Source of the DNA: Erythrobacter sp.
GTDB lineage: Bacteria; Pseudomonadota; Alphaproteobacteria; Sphingomonadales; Sphingomonadaceae
Assembly (NCBI GenBank): GCA_024642565.1
Contig: JAHEAV010000002.1
Location: forward strand, 39,476 to 103,475
Direction: 5' to 3'
Length of the DNA stretch: 64,000 nt
Shown here: one piece after another, positions 42,782 to 53,500 of the stretch
How positions within the stretch are numbered: the stretch's first letter is position 1
Layout of the letters: each line of letters begins with the position of its first letter
Program-made: the position numbers and the translations under genes
Notes under the pieces: model-generated
Told to the model about the DNA's origin: nothing
The model's database searches: none
Seen by the model: only the letters and a program-made list of their open reading frames with translations

Positions 42782-44214
42782 CGCGGCAGTTCGCTGGCAC
42801 CCATCAGCGCCATATCGACACTGCGCGCGCATTGGCGGCCTTCGCGGATCGCCCACACCACCAGCGATTGCCCGCGCCGCATATCACCGCAGGCAAACAC
42901 ACCCGGTTCGCTCGTGGCATAATCGTCTGTATTGGCGGCGACATTGCCGCGATCAGACAATTCCACGCCAGACCGGTCAATCAAGCCATGCTTCTTCGGG
43001 CCGACAAAACCCATAGCGAGCAGGATCAGGTCGGCGGGAAGCACGAAAGTGCTGCCTTCAACTTCCTGCATTTTGCCGCCCTCCCACATCAGGCGCACGC
43101 ATTCGAGCCCGGTGACCTGGCCATCGGTACCAATGACCCGCTTGGTCAGGACCGACCAGTCGCGCACCACGCCTTCTTCGTGGCTGGAGGATGTCCGCAG
43201 CTTCAACGGCCAGTCGGGCCAGGTTAGTGCCTTGTCTTCATGCACCGGCGGCTGCGGCATGATTTCGAGCTGGGTCACGCTTTTTGCACCCTGCCGGTTG
43301 GATGTGCCGACACAGTCCGAGCCGGTATCGCCGCCGCCGATCACGATCACATCCTTGTCCGTCGCGGTCAGTGTTCCGCGCGGCGCGGCACGCACTTCAT
43401 CATCACCTGCATTGCGCTTGTTCTGCTGGGTGAGGAATTCCATCGCCATCCGCACACCGGACAGTTCTGCGCCGGGAATTTCCAGCGAACGCGGATCTTC
43501 AGCACCGCCCGACAGGACGATGGCATCGAAATTTTCCTGCAGGCTCTTGAACGATATATCGACCCCGACTTCGGCGCTGGTGCGGAATGTAACGCCTTCC
43601 GCTTCCATCTGCACCGCGCGGCGGTTGATCAGATGTTTTTCCATCTTGAAGTCAGGAATACCGTAACGCATCAAGCCGCCGATCCGGTCGTTCTTTTCGA
43701 ACAGGGTTACCGAATGTCCGGCACGGGCCAATTGCTGGGCACACGCCATTCCCGCTGGGCCGGAACCAACCACTGCCACGCTCTTGCCGGTTTTGTGCGT
43801 GGGAACTTGCGGCTCGATCCAGCCTTCTTCCCAGCCGCGATCAACGATTGCACATTCGATTGATTTGATCGTTACCGGGCTGTCGATGATGTTCAGCGTG
43901 CAACTGGCCTCGCACGGGGCAGGGCAGATCCGGCCGGTAAACTCGGGAAAATTGTTGGTCGAATGCAGCACATCCAGCGCATTCTTCCAGTCCCCTTCAT
44001 AGACCAGATTGTTCCAGTCGGGGATGATGTTGTTCACCGGGCAGCCGTTGTGGCAATAAGGAATACCGCAATCCATACAGCGCGATGCTTGCTTGCGCAG
44101 GGCGCTTTCATCGGGCGGAATCACGAATTCGCGGTAGTGCTTCAGCCGCTGGTTAGGGTCCGCGTAAGTGCGGTCCTTGCGTTCGATTTCGAGAAAGCCG
44201 GTATCCTTACCCAT
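42778..44214 (-). CDS. gltD: Glutamate synthase (NADPH) small subunit
   Basis: A 478-residue flavoprotein that passes electrons from NADPH to the large subunit. The N-terminal cysteine-rich region ([20 protein letters not shown] and [13 protein letters not shown]) binds two [4Fe-4S] clusters. An FAD loop [15 protein letters not shown] and an NADPH site [13 protein letters not shown] follow, then [21 protein letters not shown] 44214 is preferred over the longer open frame. It lies 16 bases downstream of gltB, giving a gltBD operon for ammonia assimilation. Confidence 0.97.
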   Translation of the reverse strand: MGKDTGFLEIERKDRTYADPNQRLKHYREFVIPPDESALRKQASRCMDCGIPYCHNGCPVNNIIPDWNNLVYEGDWKNALDVLHSTNNFPEFTGRICPAPCEASCTLNIIDSPVTIKSIECAIVDRGWEEGWIEPQVPTHKTGKSVAVVGSGPAGMACAQQLARAGHSVTLFEKNDRIGGLMRYGIPDFKMEKHLINRRAVQMEAEGVTFRTSAEVGVDISFKSLQENFDAIVLSGGAEDPRSLEIPGAELSGVRMAMEFLTQQNKRNAGDDEVRAAPRGTLTATDKDVIVIGGGDTGSDCVGTSNRQGAKSVTQLEIMPQPPVHEDKALTWPDWPLKLRTSSSHEEGVVRDWSVLTKRVIGTDGQVTGLECVRLMWEGGKMQEVEGSTFVLPADLILLAMGFVGPKKHGLIDRSGVELSDRGNVAANTDDYATSEPGVFACGDMRRGQSLVVWAIREGRQCARSVDMALMGASELPR

Positions 44215-44230
44215 CGCCTGCGTCCCTGTT

Positions 44231-47200
44231 CTATTCCGCCGCCACGGTCGCCGCTTCGTCCCGCTCGGCTTCGAGCTGGCGGAGCGCTGCGGCATAATCG
44301 CGCGGCATGATCTTGACGAATTTGGGCAGGCAAGCGTCCCAATTGTCGAGGATATAGGCGGCGCGCGCGCTGCCCGTGTGGAGCTTGTGCCGTTCAACCA
44401 GGATTTTCAGGCGTTCGGCATCGTGGCGCAACATGTCGCCCATTCCGGCATCGGAAACGCTGCGGGCTCGCTGTTGCGGCCGCCCGGTGCCGTCTTCGTC
44501 ATCGGGCTTGGCCGAAACAGGCAGCAGATCGACCTGGGCCTGATTGCACAGTTCGGAGAAATTGCCATTCTGATCATAGACATAGGCGATTCCGCCAGAC
44601 ATCCCTGCCGCAAAATTGCGCCCGGTGGTGCCCAACACGGCAACCACGCCGCCGGTCATATATTCGCACCCGTGATCGCCGGTCCCTTCGACTACCGCCA
44701 CGGCACCGGAATTGCGCACGGCGAAACGTTCACCCGCCACGCCGCCGAAATAGGCTTCTCCGGCGATTGCGCCGTAAAGCACGGTGTTGCCGACAATGAT
44801 ATTGGTGGTCGGGTCGCGGTGAATACCTTCGGGTTGGCGCACGATGATGCGTCCTCCGGAAAGTCCCTTGCCGACATAGTCATTGGCATCGCCGGTCAGG
44901 TCGAGGGTGACGCCATGGGCCAGCCATGCACCAAAGCTTTGCCCGGCAACGCCGGTCAGATTGATGCGGATCGTATCGGGCTTGAGACCCGCATGGCCAT
45001 AAGCCTTGGCAATTTCACCTGAAAGCATCGCGCCAACGGTGCGGTTGACGTTGCGGATCGTGCGGTCCAGCTGCACCGGTTCGCCCTTGGTCAAAGCGGG
45101 TTGGCAGGCTGCGATCAGTTCATTGTCCATCGCCGCGGCCAGTCCATGGTCCTGGGTTTCTGTGTGGTAGAGCTGCTTGCCTTCGGGCACTTCGACCTGG
45201 TGCAGGAGGCGGGACAGATCGACCCCTTCGGCTTTCCAGTGGCGTTCCACCCGGGCCATATTGATCCGGTCCACCCGGCCAATCATCTCGTCGATTGTGG
45301 CAAAGCCCATTTCGGCCATGATTGCGCGCAGTTCTTCGGCCACGAAGAAGAAGTAATTGATCACATGCTCTGGCAGACCGGTGAAACGCGCGCGCAGCAC
45401 CGGATCCTGCGTCGCGACCCCCACCGGGCAGGTGTTGAGGTGGCATTTGCGCATCATGATGCAGCCCGCGGCAATCAACGGGGCTGTCGCAAAGCCGAAC
45501 TCGTCTGCGCCCAGCAGGGCGCCAATCGCCACGTCGCGCCCAGTGCGCAGCCCGCCGTCCACCTGCACGGCGATACGGCTGCGAAGATCATTGAGCAGCA
45601 ACGTTTGCTGTGTTTCAGCCAGGCCGATTTCCCACGGACTACCGGCATGGGTAAGGCTGGTCAGCGGCGAGGCACCGGTGCCGCCTTCGTAACCCGAAAT
45701 TGTCACATGGTCCGCCCGCGCCTTGGATACGCCGGCCGCCACTGTGCCGACGCCGACTTCGGATACGAGTTTGACCGAAATACGCGCTGCCGTGTTCACA
45801 TTCTTGAGATCATGGATCAGCTGCGCCAGATCTTCGATCGAGTAAATGTCATGGTGCGGCGGGGGCGAGATCAGACCTACGCCCGGTGTCGCATGGCGCA
45901 CCGCGCCGATTACCTTGTCGACCTTATGGCCCGGCAGTTGCCCACCTTCACCGGGCTTGGCGCCCTGCGCCATCTTGATTTGGATGTCGTCAGCGTTGAC
46001 CAGATATTCCGTGGTCACGCCAAAGCGGCCACTGGCAACCTGTTTAATCGCAGAGCGCATCGAATCGCCATTGGCAAGCGGAGTGAAGCGATCCACTTCC
46101 TCGCCGCCTTCACCGGTATTGGATCGCGCCCCGATCCGGTTCATCGCGACGGCCAGAGTCGTATGGGCCTCGCGGCTGATCGAGCCATAGCTCATTGCCC
46201 CGGTGCTGAAGCGTTTGACGATTTCCACTGCCGGTTCGACCTGATCCAGATCGAGTGGCTGATCCGCAGGCGTCAGTTCCATCAGCCCGCGAATGGTCAG
46301 AAGCCGTTCGGATTGTTCGTTAATCGACTTGGCGAATTCGGCATAATTTTTCGGATCGTTGCCGCGCACCGCATGTTGAAGATTGGCGATGTTGGCCGGA
46401 GTCCAGGCGTGGTTTTCGCCGCGCAGTCTGTACTGGTACACTCCGCCAACGTCGAGCATGGTCCGGTATAGCGGGTTATCGCCATAGGCCACTGCATGTC
46501 GGCTGACGGCTTCTTCGGCCACTTGTTTAAGGCCGATGCCTTCGATCGTGGTTGCCGTTCCGGTGAAATAGGCGTCGACAAATTTTCCGCTCAGCCCGAC
46601 TGCGTCGAATATCTGGGCGCCGCAATAGGACTGATACGTCGATATGCCCATCTTGGACATGACCTTGAGGATGCCCTTGCCGATGGCCTTGATGAAGTTC
46701 TTTTCAACCTGGCGCGCCGTCAAATCGGGATGCTTCAGCTGCCGCAGCTGTTCCAGCGTCTCGAAGGCGACATAGGGATTGACCGCTTCCGCGCCATAAC
46801 CAGCAAGAACGCAGAAATGGTGCACTTCGCGCGCTTCGCCGGTTTCAACGACAAGCCCCGTCTGCATCCGCAAACCCTGCCGCACCAAATGGTGATGAAC
46901 GGCGGCGGTTGCCAATGCCGCCGGCATGGGGATGCGGTCCGGCCCCTGCTCCCTGTCGGACAGGACCAGGATATTATGGTCTTGCAGCACCGCCTCGGTC
47001 GCGGCCCAGCACATTTCCTTCAGCGCATAGGCAAGGCCCTTGGCCCCCTTGGCGGCGCTCCAGGTAATGTCGATGGTTGCCGTACGAAAGGCACCGTCCA
47101 GCGCCCCTTCGACTGATCGGATCTTGGCCAGATCTTCATTGGTCAGGATCGGCTGGGAAACTTCGAGCCGCTTGTGGGTGCCGGCATCGCGGCCCAGCAA

Positions 47201-48871
47201 ATTGGGGCGCGGGCCGATCATGGACAACAGGCTCATCACCAGTTCTTCGCGGATGGGATCGATCGGCGGATTGGTGACCTGGGCAAAATTCTGCTTGAAG
47301 TAATCGTAAAGCAAGCGGCTGCGATCGGACAGCACGGCGATGGGCGTGTCCGTGCCCATTGAACCGATTGGATCTTCACCGAGTGCGGCCATCGGTTCAA
47401 GGAATTTGCTGATATCTTCCTGTGTATAGCCAAAGGCTTGCTGGCGCTGGAGCAGCTCGGTGGTATGCTGCGGCACTTCGGCCAGTTCATCGTCAATCTG
47501 GTCGAGGTCTTCCAGCTTATACTGGGCCTTGTCCAGCCATTCGGCATAGGGATGGGCGCCAGCCAGTTCGGCCTTCAGTTCCTCATCCTCGATAATCCGA
47601 CCCTGTTCGAGATCGATCAACAGCATCCGCCCCGGCTGAAGACGCCATTTGCGGGTGATGTCCTCTTCTGGAAAGGGCAACACTCCGCTTTCCGAAGCAA
47701 GGCAGACCAGATCATCCTTGGTAACGCAGAATCGTGCGGGCCTGAGGCCATTACGATCGAGCGTCGCACCGATCTGGCGCCCATCGGTAAACGCGACCGC
47801 CGCCGGTCCGTCCCAAGGTTCCATCAGCGCGGCGTGATATTCGTAGAATGCGCGGCGCCCTGTATCCATCAGCGGGTTCTTGGCCCAGGCTTCCGGCATC
47901 AGCATCATCATGGCATGGGCCAGGCTATACCCGCCCGCCAGCAAGAGCTCGAGCGCATTGTCGAGACAGGCAGTATCCGACTGGCCGTGCGGAATCAGCG
48001 GCCACATCTTGTCGAGATCAGGGCCGAGCAGTTCGCTTTCCATCGTCCGGCGCCGGGCATTCATCCAGTTCACATTGCCGCGAACCGTGTTGATTTCACC
48101 ATTATGGGCGATCAGGCGATAGGGATGGGCCAGGCGCCAACTGGGGAAAGTGTTGGTCGAAAAGCGCTGATGGACGAGCCCCAAGGCGCTGACGCAATCG
48201 GGATCACGCAGGTCATCGTAGAAACTGCCTACCTGATTTGCCAGCAGCAGCCCCTTGTAAACGATAGTGCGGCTTGAGAAGCTGGGGATGTAGGCCTTGC
48301 CGAGATCGGGCAGGTCATGCTTTTCGGCAAGTTTGGCGAGCGGATTGAGCGTTTGCTTGCGGATCACGATCAGCTTGCGTTCGAACGCTTGCTGGTCGGC
48401 GCAGTTTTCTCCTCTGGCGACGATGCACTGCCGTATGACCGGCATGGACGCGATCACGGCCTTGCCCAAACCGTCAAGCGTGGTCGGAACATCGCGCCAG
48501 CCAATCAGCTGCTGGCCTTCCTTGGCGATGAATTTTTCCAGCTGTTCCGTCAGGAAATCGCGCGCGGCCTCGTCTTGCGGCATGAAGCACATGGCCACCG
48601 CGTAATCGCCGGGCTGGGGCAATTCATGGCCGCTGCTGTCAGCCCATTTGCGGATAAGGGGATCGGGGATCTGCAGCAGGATACCGGCGCCATCGCCCAG
48701 CAGCGGGTCGGCACCGACGGCGCCGCGATGGTCAAGATTGGTCAGGATTTCGAGTGCCTGAGTGACAATCGCGTGGCTTTTCTTACCCTTGATATGCGCC
48801 ACCAGCCCGACACCGCAGGCATCGTGCTCGTTACGCGGATCATACATGCCCTGGGGTGCAGGGTAGCCCAT
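44231..48871 (-). CDS. gltB: Glutamate synthase large subunit
   Basis: A protein of about 1546 residues: N-terminal glutaminase domain with Cys19 (NEHDACGVG) as the nucleophile exposed after removal of a short propeptide, a central domain, the FMN-binding synthase barrel ([31 protein letters not shown]), the [3Fe-4S] loop [19 protein letters not shown] and the C-terminal beta-helix domain ([20 protein letters not shown]). It converts glutamine and 2-oxoglutarate to two glutamates with GltD. ATG 48871 (GGGA, spacing 6) is chosen; ATG 48883 is an alternative. The longer frame to 49009 lacks support. Confidence 0.96.
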   Translation of the reverse strand: MGYPAPQGMYDPRNEHDACGVGLVAHIKGKKSHAIVTQALEILTNLDHRGAVGADPLLGDGAGILLQIPDPLIRKWADSSGHELPQPGDYAVAMCFMPQDEAARDFLTEQLEKFIAKEGQQLIGWRDVPTTLDGLGKAVIASMPVIRQCIVARGENCADQQAFERKLIVIRKQTLNPLAKLAEKHDLPDLGKAYIPSFSSRTIVYKGLLLANQVGSFYDDLRDPDCVSALGLVHQRFSTNTFPSWRLAHPYRLIAHNGEINTVRGNVNWMNARRRTMESELLGPDLDKMWPLIPHGQSDTACLDNALELLLAGGYSLAHAMMMLMPEAWAKNPLMDTGRRAFYEYHAALMEPWDGPAAVAFTDGRQIGATLDRNGLRPARFCVTKDDLVCLASESGVLPFPEEDITRKWRLQPGRMLLIDLEQGRIIEDEELKAELAGAHPYAEWLDKAQYKLEDLDQIDDELAEVPQHTTELLQRQQAFGYTQEDISKFLEPMAALGEDPIGSMGTDTPIAVLSDRSRLLYDYFKQNFAQVTNPPIDPIREELVMSLLSMIGPRPNLLGRDAGTHKRLEVSQPILTNEDLAKIRSVEGALDGAFRTATIDITWSAAKGAKGLAYALKEMCWAATEAVLQDHNILVLSDREQGPDRIPMPAALATAAVHHHLVRQGLRMQTGLVVETGEAREVHHFCVLAGYGAEAVNPYVAFETLEQLRQLKHPDLTARQVEKNFIKAIGKGILKVMSKMGISTYQSYCGAQIFDAVGLSGKFVDAYFTGTATTIEGIGLKQVAEEAVSRHAVAYGDNPLYRTMLDVGGVYQYRLRGENHAWTPANIANLQHAVRGNDPKNYAEFAKSINEQSERLLTIRGLMELTPADQPLDLDQVEPAVEIVKRFSTGAMSYGSISREAHTTLAVAMNRIGARSNTGEGGEEVDRFTPLANGDSMRSAIKQVASGRFGVTTEYLVNADDIQIKMAQGAKPGEGGQLPGHKVDKVIGAVRHATPGVGLISPPPHHDIYSIEDLAQLIHDLKNVNTAARISVKLVSEVGVGTVAAGVSKARADHVTISGYEGGTGASPLTSLTHAGSPWEIGLAETQQTLLLNDLRSRIAVQVDGGLRTGRDVAIGALLGADEFGFATAPLIAAGCIMMRKCHLNTCPVGVATQDPVLRARFTGLPEHVINYFFFVAEELRAIMAEMGFATIDEMIGRVDRINMARVERHWKAEGVDLSRLLHQVEVPEGKQLYHTETQDHGLAAAMDNELIAACQPALTKGEPVQLDRTIRNVNRTVGAMLSGEIAKAYGHAGLKPDTIRINLTGVAGQSFGAWLAHGVTLDLTGDANDYVGKGLSGGRIIVRQPEGIHRDPTTNIIVGNTVLYGAIAGEAYFGGVAGERFAVRNSGAVAVVEGTGDHGCEYMTGGVVAVLGTTGRNFAAGMSGGIAYVYDQNGNFSELCNQAQVDLLPVSAKPDDEDGTGRPQQRARSVSDAGMGDMLRHDAERLKILVERHKLHTGSARAAYILDNWDACLPKFVKIMPRDYAAALRQLEAERDEAATVAAE

Positions 48872-49143
48872 TCGAATTCCCATCCTGTCAGGTGCCTGGC
48901 CTGAGCCGTGTTCAGCCCCGCCCGGCAATGAAATGCGACTCTTCCTGCCACCTGTCGCAGTAAAGTTATCGCTTTGGCGCTTATTGACGACAGGAAGTGA
49001 CTTTTGCAACTGCGAAGGCGGAAGTTATCGTTCAGCCCTATATAGTTTAACCTTGCAGGCCAGCGCCGTCATCCGGACATAGCAAAGGGCGCCGGATCGC
49101 GCCAGCGGGCCAAGTATCGCGAATGGCACAGTTTCGGCGCGCT

Positions 49144-50046
49144 TCAGGCAGCGCCGCTTAGTCTCTGGAGCTTTTCCAGGGCCCGGTGCAGGGCGTGATC
49201 CGCTGCGGCCAGATCAGGTTCTGACGGGGCAGCGGTATCCGTAAACGGCGCGTTGCGGCGCTGCAATGAGCCCGGAATTCTGGATACAGGCGCGCTCTGG
49301 TCGATGTCCGCATTGAAGGCATTCATACCGGCTTCGCCCCCCTGTGCAGAGCATGAATTCGAATTCATGGCTGGCCACGCTTCGGAATTGTCCTGGTTCG
49401 CCGCGATTGTCATAGCTTGGGGATTGGCATTGATCCGCGTTCGGCGCGCAGGTTCCCGGCGTTGTAACGACAGCGCAAGGCGTTCGACCAATTCAAGTGT
49501 TCCCAATTCATCCAGCGGCCTTGCGATCAGCCACCGCGACACTGGTGACAAGCCTTCGTCCGGGATATCCTCCCGATCTGTGAATTCGGCTTCGGCGAAT
49601 TCGGCCGCGGGTGCGCGGAATGCCGGCTCGTCGGCAAATGCAATCGCATTGTCCTGAATAGGTTGGTCGAGACTGTCGGAACCCAGTTCCTCATGCGGAA
49701 CAATCGGTTTCTTTGCCTTGCCGGAGCTGGCCGCGGCAGGCTTTGCAGGAATTGCCGAAATGGCGCGCGCGACGATCAGGCCGATCGCAGCACCAAGCGC
49801 TGCGGCAGCCAAGGCAAAGATCAGCTGCGCTGTGGACCCCAGTGGCGGCTGTGCTGCCGGTATGATTAAACTTGCGCCTGTGGGCTCGATCAATTTTTCC
49901 AGCATTACGGTTGGCACCATCAGGCTGCCAATGCCCAGCAAGGCAGAAAGCCAAACAGCAACAATTAGCGGAAAGGCCGGGTGTGCACGGATCGGCACCT
50001 TGGTGGCCCGCTTTCTGCCCGATCCGCCCTGTTCTTGAGTTACCAC
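49144..50046 (-). CDS. Membrane protein of unknown function
   Basis: A 300-residue product starting at GTG 50046 (AAAGGA nine bases upstream). Two hydrophobic segments (about residues 24-46 and 74-96) are followed by a long acidic, low-complexity cytoplasmic or periplasmic region with LSPVSRWLIARPLDELGTLELVERLALSLQRR, a helical block that may be the conserved core, and a C-terminal helix AADHALHRALEKLQRLSG. I do not recognise a family. It lies between gltB and an exosortase-A-type glycosyltransferase, with no evident operon partner other than the latter (40-base gap). Confidence 0.6.
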   Translation of the reverse strand: MVTQEQGGSGRKRATKVPIRAHPAFPLIVAVWLSALLGIGSLMVPTVMLEKLIEPTGASLIIPAAQPPLGSTAQLIFALAAAALGAAIGLIVARAISAIPAKPAAASSGKAKKPIVPHEELGSDSLDQPIQDNAIAFADEPAFRAPAAEFAEAEFTDREDIPDEGLSPVSRWLIARPLDELGTLELVERLALSLQRREPARRTRINANPQAMTIAANQDNSEAWPAMNSNSCSAQGGEAGMNAFNADIDQSAPVSRIPGSLQRRNAPFTDTAAPSEPDLAAADHALHRALEKLQRLSGAA

Positions 50047-50086
50047 GATTGGTTTTCCTTTGGCGGGTTATCGCCTTGGTTACGGC

Positions 50087-51316
50087 TCACGCAGCCCTGG
50101 GCAAGGCCCTGTTCGCGCCGCAGCCTAGTAAGTGGTGATAAACGGATTGATAACGATGAATATTATTGGCCCAGTCGTGCCGGCTGCGCACATGTTCCAT
50201 TGCCCGTTCGCGCATGACATCCCATTCAGCGCGATTTTCTAGGAGATCAGCCAAAGCGTTGGCACAGTCCAGCGGGTCATCAGCCGAAAACAGGATGCCA
50301 GTTGCGCCATCAACGATCAGTTCGCGATGTCCGCCAACATCGGAAGCCGCCACGATTCGGCGCTGGGCCATGGCTTCAAGCGGTTTGAGCGGGGTTACCA
50401 GATCGGTCAGCCGGCTGGCTTTGCGCGGGTAAGCCAGGATATCGATCAGGGAATAATAGCGTTCCACTTCCTCGTGGGGTACGCGGCCGGCGAATGAAAT
50501 TGCCTCACTTGCGGTCGAGGCGGCAGCCTGACTGCGCAAGGCATCGTCCATTGGCCCGCCTCCAACCAGCAACAATTGGGCTTCGGGCTGCAATGCGCGG
50601 AGCAACGGCATCGCGGCAATCAGATCATCCAGACCTTCGTAATCGTAAAAACTGCCGATGAAGCCGATCACCGGACCGGATCCCAGCCCCAGTTTCTGCG
50701 CCAGTTCGCTGCTGCGTTGGGGCGGATCGCCGAACAGGGTCAAGTCCACGCCATTGGGCGAGATGCCGATTTTCCCGCCGGGGTGACCCCGCCCGATCAA
50801 ATCATCACGCAGGCCGTCACAGATAGTGAATACCGCGTCAGCGCCAGCCACCACCCGGTTTTCCAACGCGCGGGTGGCACGATATTTGACCGATCCATAG
50901 CGCCCCGCCAGATTGCCAACTGCGGCGTCTTCCCAGAACGCGCGGATTTCATAAACCAGTGGAATATTGTGCTTGCGCGCCACCTTCAGGGCGGCAAGGC
51001 CGCATAGGGCGGGCGAATGGGCATGGAGAATATCCGGTTTCCATTCCGCCACCACAGCGTCGATCGCTTCGGCGAAGCGCGTGATTTCAAGCCATTCGCG
51101 CATCCCTGCCGGTCCGCTTGCGACGCCAGGTGTGCGATAGAAGGTCAGGCCATCAATTTCTTCAATCTCGTGCCCGGCATTCGGATGGCGAAGACCGGTA
51201 ATGGCGCGAACATCCACTCCGGCGGCCAGCTGGCTTTTCAGGATGGCGCGCGTGCGAAAACTGTAACCGCTGTGGAGCGGTAGCGAGTGATCAAGGATAT
51301 GCAGCACACGAGTCAT
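50087..51316 (-). CDS. Exosortase-A-system-associated glycosyltransferase (GT4)
   Basis: A 409-residue GT-B enzyme. The start MTRVLHILDHSLPLHSGYSF, DILHAHSPALCGLAALKVA, LVYEIRAFWEDAAVG and GKIGISPNGVDLTLF are the marks of the group found with XrtA/PEP-CTERM loci. The donor site is DILAYPRKASRLTDLVTPLKP with EAMAQRR. Divergent from it is an exosortase-A-type O-glycosylation ligase (51537), which supports the assignment. No exosortase gene is in the window. It probably acts on an exopolysaccharide or protein glycan different from the locus at 7092-39245. Confidence 0.87.
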   Translation of the reverse strand: MTRVLHILDHSLPLHSGYSFRTRAILKSQLAAGVDVRAITGLRHPNAGHEIEEIDGLTFYRTPGVASGPAGMREWLEITRFAEAIDAVVAEWKPDILHAHSPALCGLAALKVARKHNIPLVYEIRAFWEDAAVGNLAGRYGSVKYRATRALENRVVAGADAVFTICDGLRDDLIGRGHPGGKIGISPNGVDLTLFGDPPQRSSELAQKLGLGSGPVIGFIGSFYDYEGLDDLIAAMPLLRALQPEAQLLLVGGGPMDDALRSQAAASTASEAISFAGRVPHEEVERYYSLIDILAYPRKASRLTDLVTPLKPLEAMAQRRIVAASDVGGHRELIVDGATGILFSADDPLDCANALADLLENRAEWDVMRERAMEHVRSRHDWANNIHRYQSVYHHLLGCGANRALPRAA

Positions 51317-51408
51317 GCAAAACTCTATGCCATAACACCCTTAACGGCGCGTCAACCGACCTGTGCTAGGGATACCAGCCGCAAAAGCCCGAAAGGCCGC
51401 CCAGTCCT

Positions 51409-51531
51409 GTGATCGATTACTTCGCCCTTGCCCTGACCCATGCGCTGATTGCCTTGGCGCTGATTCGGCTGTTGCGGAATGATGCACTCGACCATGACGA
51501 TGCCGCCGAACCGTTTGAGCCGCTGATCTAG
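51409..51531 (+). CDS. Tiny membrane peptide, translationally linked to the O-glycosylation ligase gene
   Basis: A 40-residue frame from GTG 51409 to TAG 51529-51531: VIDYFALALTHALIALALI, one membrane segment, then RLLRNDALDHDDAAEPFEPLI, an acidic tail. It ends 5 bases before the ligase start. GAAAGG lies upstream, though with a long spacing. The clean membrane-segment-plus-acidic-tail design and tight spacing argue for a real gene; shortness argues for caution. Function unknown, possibly a subunit of the ligase. Confidence 0.5.
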   Translation: MIDYFALALTHALIALALIRLLRNDALDHDDAAEPFEPLI

Positions 51532-51536
51532 CCGCA

Positions 51537-52919
51537 ATGCTCGACCTGGCTCTCTTCGGGTTTGTCCTGGCGTTTCTCCTCGCAGGGATAAGGCGGCCTT
51601 TTGTCTGGGTGCTGGCCTATCTCTATATAGACATCCTTGCGCCGCAGAAGATCGGCTGGTCCATCACTTCCGCCTTCCCGATCTCGCTGATCGCGTTTTG
51701 TGCCGCTTTTGCAGGGTGGTTGCTGGCCGATTCCAAACGCGGCAGCCGGTTTACCCTGCGCCAGTTCCTGTTGCTGTGTTTGCTGATCTATTGTGCGATC
51801 AGCACGGCCTATGCCGATTTCCCCGTCGATGCGGCCAACAAATGGGCGTGGGTATGGAAGGCCATGTTCTTCGCCATTTTCTTCCCGCTGACCTTGACCA
51901 CCCGGCTGAGGATCGAAGGCGCCGCTTTGGTCATGGTGTTGACGGCGGCGGCCATCATTATCAGCGCCGGCATCAAGACCGCTGCGGGCGGCGGCGGCTA
52001 TGAAAATCTGTATTATTTCGTCAATGATAACAGCGGACTTTATGAAAGTTCAACTCTGGCCACAGTCGCGATTGCGATTATCCCGCTGATCCTGTGGTTC
52101 ACGCGGTATGGAACCGTGTTTGCGCCGGACTGGCGGGTAAAACTGTTTGCCTATTCCCTGATCGCCGCTTGTCTGTTGATTCCGGTCGGGACGGAAGCAC
52201 GCACCGGCCTGCTCTGCATCGGCCTGCTCTGCGTTCTGATGCTGCGCGAGGCCAAACGGCGCTTTACCTTTCTAACGGTCGGCGCGTTGCTGGCCGTGGT
52301 TGCGCTGCCGTTTCTGCCGCAAAGCTTTTACGAACGGATGGGTACGCTTGACCGGCCATCCGGCGATCAATCCGCATCTACCCGTGTTGCGGTGTGGGAA
52401 TGGACGCTGGATTATGCGCGCGAGCATCCGATGGGCGGCGGTTTCGATGCCTATCGCAGCAACAGGTTCACTTACAACATGCCGGTCACGCAGAAGGCCG
52501 GAAATGTCGAGTCGGTAGAATACCAGCAGGTAACGGATGAAGCGCGCGCTTATCACTCTGCCTTTTTCGAAATGTTGGGCGAACAGGGTTGGCCGGGATT
52601 GGGTCTGTGGTTGTGGATCCAGGCGCTTGGCTTGTGGCAGATGGAGCGGCTGCGGCGCGGCTGGCGCAAGCGTAAAGGCGCGGCAGAGCAATGGCAGGCG
52701 CCACTTGCCAGCGCCCTCCAATATGGCCAGCTCATCTATCTGCTGGGGGCCTTGTTCCAGGGTATCGCCTATCAGCCGTTCATCCTGATGCTCATTGGTC
52801 TCCAGATCGCGCTGTGGACCTATTGCCGGCAGAGTGATTCGCGCCACCGCAAGATAGAATTGGGCAAAGTCTCCACACCTTCTCTGCCAGAGACCTCAGA
52901 TGCCGTAACGGCACCGTAG
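51537..52919 (+). CDS. Putative O-glycosylation ligase, exosortase-A-associated (Wzy_C family)
   Basis: A 460-residue polytopic membrane protein with about 11 segments. The N-terminus (LDLALFGFVLAFLLAGIRRPFVWVLAYLYIDILAPQKIGW) is the domain specific to the XrtA-associated ligase group. The Wzy_C region contains VGTEARTGLLCIGLLC and, after the main periplasmic loop, AREHPMGGGFDAYRSNR, YHSAFFEMLGEQGWPGLG. Such proteins are thought to polymerise or transfer glycan outside the inner membrane. It follows the 40-residue ORF and is divergent from the related GT at 50087. Confidence 0.87.
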   Translation: MLDLALFGFVLAFLLAGIRRPFVWVLAYLYIDILAPQKIGWSITSAFPISLIAFCAAFAGWLLADSKRGSRFTLRQFLLLCLLIYCAISTAYADFPVDAANKWAWVWKAMFFAIFFPLTLTTRLRIEGAALVMVLTAAAIIISAGIKTAAGGGGYENLYYFVNDNSGLYESSTLATVAIAIIPLILWFTRYGTVFAPDWRVKLFAYSLIAACLLIPVGTEARTGLLCIGLLCVLMLREAKRRFTFLTVGALLAVVALPFLPQSFYERMGTLDRPSGDQSASTRVAVWEWTLDYAREHPMGGGFDAYRSNRFTYNMPVTQKAGNVESVEYQQVTDEARAYHSAFFEMLGEQGWPGLGLWLWIQALGLWQMERLRRGWRKRKGAAEQWQAPLASALQYGQLIYLLGALFQGIAYQPFILMLIGLQIALWTYCRQSDSRHRKIELGKVSTPSLPETSDAVTAP

Positions 52920-53005
52920 AGTCTGCGGGCTGCGCGTTGCGCTCGCCCTTGCAATAGGCCATGAAGCCGCCATTCTTATCGTAATCGCGAAGTTAGGAGA
53001 GGCAC

Positions 53006-53455
53006 ATGAGCCCGCAGGATATTGCAGCGAAAGTTGGCGAAACCATCGGCACCAGCGAATGGGTCGAAATGAGCCAGGAACGGATCAACCAGTTTGCCGA
53101 GGCAACCGGGGATCACCAGTTCATCCATGTGAACGAGGAAATGGCCAAGATGACTCCCTTCGGCGGGACCATTGCCCATGGCTTTCTGACCTTGTCCATG
53201 ATCCCATATCTCACCGCCCACAGCGATGTGCCGCGTGTTGAAGGGATCAAGATGGCCGTCAATTACGGTGGCAACAAGACGCGTTTTATCGCTCCGGTCC
53301 GCTCGGGCAAGCGCATTCGCGGCCATTGGAAGTTGCTCGAAATGGCAGAAAAGCGCCCCGGCCAGTGGCAGCAGACCATGGAAATCACCATCGAGATCGA
53401 AGGCGAAGAAAAGCCCGCTCTGATCTGCGAATGGATGACCATGTATTTCGTCTGA
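53006..53455 (+). CDS. MaoC-like (R)-specific hydratase
   Basis: A 149-residue hotdog-fold protein. The hydratase motif is INQFAEATGDHQFIHVNEEMAK followed by FGGTIAHGFLTLSM, with the catalytic Asp and His in GDHQFIHV. Such enzymes hydrate enoyl-CoA to (R)-3-hydroxyacyl-CoA. The next gene is a thiolase 45 bases downstream, which points to acyl-CoA or PHA metabolism, but NodN-like members have other substrates. Confidence 0.88.
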   Translation: MSPQDIAAKVGETIGTSEWVEMSQERINQFAEATGDHQFIHVNEEMAKMTPFGGTIAHGFLTLSMIPYLTAHSDVPRVEGIKMAVNYGGNKTRFIAPVRSGKRIRGHWKLLEMAEKRPGQWQQTMEITIEIEGEEKPALICEWMTMYFV

Positions 53456-53500
53456 CCCCCAGGGGTTTCAGACCAACCGATAATCTTCAAGGAATTCACT

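Noticed and set aside
45101..46471. 456-codon frame antisense to gltB
   Set aside because: Composition (His/Arg/Gly-rich, no domain) is typical of a shadow frame; gltB on the other strand is certain.
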